Shown here: positions 62,545 to 64,000 of the stretch, one piece after another | How the letters are laid out: each line of letters starts with the position of its first letter | How positions within the stretch are numbered: the first letter of the stretch is position 1 | Assembly: GCA_016742175.1 (NCBI GenBank) | Contig: JACVCH010000018.1 | Location: 1-64,000 of the forward strand | Direction: 5' to 3' | DNA length: 64,000 bases | Source of the DNA: Rhizobiaceae bacterium | GTDB lineage: Bacteria; Pseudomonadota; Alphaproteobacteria; Rhizobiales; Rhizobiaceae | Program-made: the position numbers and the translations under genes | The notes under the pieces: generated by a model | What the model was told of the DNA's origin: nothing | Databases searched by the model: none | Seen by the model: only the letters and a program-made list of their open reading frames with translations

Positions 62545-64000
62545 TTAACCCGGTATTGCCTCGCTCACCGTCTGGCTCGCCTCGACGACCGCAAGCGCGG
62601 TCATGTTGACGACGCCCCGCGAGGTGACCGACGGCGTCAGGATATGCGCCGGACGCGACGTGCCGAGCAGGATCGGCCCGACATGAAGCGAATCGGTCAT
62701 CGCCTTGATCGTGTTGAGCGAAATGTTCGCCGCATCGAGGTTCGGGAAGACCAGGAGATTGGCCTCGCCGGTCAGGCGCGAATGGGGGAAGACGCGGTTG
62801 CGCAGCGTTTCGGACAGGGCCGAATCGCCGTGCATCTCGCCATCGGCGATCAGGTCGGGCGCGATGCGATGCAGGATTTCGGCCGCTTGCCGCATCTTCA
62901 GCGCACTCGCCGAATCGCGCGAGCCGAAATTCGAGTGCGAGAGAAGCGCCGCCTTGGGCTCGATGCCGAAGCGGCGGATTTCCGTCGCCGCGAGCATCGT
63001 CATCTCGGCGATCTCCTCGGCGCAGGGGTCGACCGTGACATAGGTGTCCGTGAAGAAGGTGACGCCGCGCTGCGAGATCAGCATCGACAGCGCCGACATG
63101 TCGGTCACTTCGGGCCGCCGCCCGATGATGAGCTGGACATTGCGCAGGTGCCGTTCGAAGCGTCCTTCGAGGCCGCAGATCATCGCATCGGCCTCGCCGC
63201 GCATCATGGCGAGGGCGGCGATGACTGTGTTGTTGGTGCGCACCATCGTACGCGCGGCCTCGGTCGTCACGCCGCGCCGGCCGCCGAGCCGGATCAGCAA
63301 CTCGACATAGTCGCGGTAACGCGGATCGTCTTCCGGATTGATGATCTCGAAATCCGTTTGCGGCCTGATCTTGAGGCCGTAGCGCTTCAGGCGCGTCTCG
63401 ATGACGGCGGGGCGGCCGATCAGGATCGGCTGGGCGATCTTTTCCTCGAGCACCACCTGTGCGGCGCGCAGCACGCGCTCGTCCTCGCCGTCGGAATAGA
63501 TGACGCGATTGGCGCTCGCATTGCGGGCCGCGGCGAAGACCGGCTTCATCACCAGGCCGGAGCGGAAGACGAAGCGCGTCAGCCGGTCGACATAGGCGCC
63601 CATGTCCTCGATCGGCCGCGTCGCGACGCCGGTTTCCATCGCCGCGCGGGCGACGGCCGGCGCGATGCGCAGGATCAGGCGCGGGTCGAAGGGCGAGGGG
63701 ATGAGAAAGTCGGGGCCAAAGATAGGCGTCTCGCCCGAATAGGCGCGGGCGGCGACATCGGACGGTTCCTCGCGGGCAAGCGCAGCGATTGCGCGCACGG
63801 CGGCCATCTTCATCGGCTCGTTGATCGCCGTCGCGCCGACATCGAGCGCGCCGCGGAAGATGTAGGGGAAGCAGAGGACGTTGTTGACCTGGTTCGGGAA
63901 GTCCGAACGGCCGGTGCAGATCATCGCGTCGGGACGGGCGGCCCGCGCCAGTTCCGGCATGATCTCCGGCGTCGGGTTGGCAAGCGCCAGGATCAGCGGC
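62545..64000 (-). CDS. maeB: NADP-dependent malic enzyme (partial, 3' part)
   Basis: The reading frame runs off the right edge; 484 residues are visible. The N-terminal fragment LALANPTPEI and SDFPNQVNNVLCFPYIFRGALDVGA belong to the malic enzyme NAD-binding domain, and the remainder is the phosphotransacetylase-like C-terminal domain typical of bacterial MaeB (for example ANRVIYSDGEDERVLRAAQ and HVGPILLGTSRPAHIL). It decarboxylates malate to pyruvate with NADP+; the PTA-like part is regulatory and not a transferase. It is a link between C4 acids and pyruvate, relevant to the catabolic routes in this window. Confidence 0.95.
   Translation of the reverse strand, partial: PLILALANPTPEIMPELARAARPDAMICTGRSDFPNQVNNVLCFPYIFRGALDVGATAINEPMKMAAVRAIAALAREEPSDVAARAYSGETPIFGPDFLIPSPFDPRLILRIAPAVARAAMETGVATRPIEDMGAYVDRLTRFVFRSGLVMKPVFAAARNASANRVIYSDGEDERVLRAAQVVLEEKIAQPILIGRPAVIETRLKRYGLKIRPQTDFEIINPEDDPRYRDYVELLIRLGGRRGVTTEAARTMVRTNNTVIAALAMMRGEADAMICGLEGRFERHLRNVQLIIGRRPEVTDMSALSMLISQRGVTFFTDTYVTVDPCAEEIAEMTMLAATEIRRFGIEPKAALLSHSNFGSRDSASALKMRQAAEILHRIAPDLIADGEMHGDSALSETLRNRVFPHSRLTGEANLLVFPNLDAANISLNTIKAMTDSLHVGPILLGTSRPAHILTPSVTSRGVVNMTALAVVEASQTVSEAIPG

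Overview
The window is high-GC (about two thirds G+C) chromosomal DNA from an alphaproteobacterium, most likely a Hyphomicrobiales (Rhizobiales) member of the Mesorhizobium/Aminobacter/Nitratireductor type. The reasons are: the short 442-residue ProS; the order mce - DUF1467 - proS - lolC/E - lolD; a glutathione reductase, class II DAHP synthase and class I fumarase of the kind found in this order; and the abundance of binding-protein-dependent transporters. I see no insertion sequence, prophage, integrase or CRISPR array. This reading is from sequence alone; no database search was run.

Layout. 1-4761: housekeeping genes (mce, DUF1467, proS, the lolC/E-lolD lipoprotein exporter, a 47-residue membrane peptide), with a candidate minus-strand small RNA in the 823-1219 gap. 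4763-9301 (minus): an overlapping catabolic operon of deoC, a two-domain aldehyde dehydrogenase, an HpaR-like MarR regulator and a zeta-class GST/maleylacetoacetate isomerase. 9527-14713: a TRAP transporter (dctPQM), a thiamine-diphosphate enzyme and a MarR regulator. The TRAP and ThDP genes share a DNA element upstream. 14850-30662: a sugar or sugar-acid catabolic island. It holds an SDR plus an FAH-family hydrolase, a carbohydrate ABC transporter with an SDR, a LacI regulator, a tripartite tricarboxylate transporter (tctCBA), an IlvD/Edd-family dehydratase, a DenD-like dehydrogenase, a beta-hydroxyacid dehydrogenase and a third SDR. Three perfect copies of the palindrome TGGCAGCGCTGCCA sit exactly at the control regions of this island, so it reads as one LacI regulon.

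30730-49707: mixed core genes. These are dusA, a TSUP permease, an aspartic protease, a DUF1289 protein, cobT, a PleC/DivJ/PdhS-like histidine kinase, a nuclease, a GST, a uracil-DNA-glycosylase-family gene without a normal start codon, lrp, a beta-hydroxyacid dehydrogenase, molybdenum cofactor genes (mobB, mobA, moaA), two drug/metabolite exporters, a MarR-rhodanese pair, class I fumarase, a large L,D-transpeptidase and tRNA-Val(CAC). 49781-64000: gph, rpiA, a DUF2059 protein, gor, aroG, a flavin monooxygenase, a lipid kinase, a hemerythrin-like protein, tag, a DUF1003 protein, nadE, gltX, a small exported protein and the 3' part of maeB, which runs off the right edge.

How the island may work (inference). 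Sugar or sugar acid enters through the ABC and Tct systems. An SDR oxidises it, the IlvD/Edd enzyme dehydrates the aldonate to a 2-keto-3-deoxy acid, the SDR at 14926 oxidises that to a 2,4-diketo acid, and the FAH-family hydrolase splits it into pyruvate and a hydroxy acid. The DenD-like and beta-hydroxyacid dehydrogenases have no obvious place in this known scheme and are the main novelty. Other recurring features are a perfect GC-rich stem-loop 8-14 nt after the stop codon of all three substrate-binding protein genes, and unusually tight tail-to-tail gene junctions.
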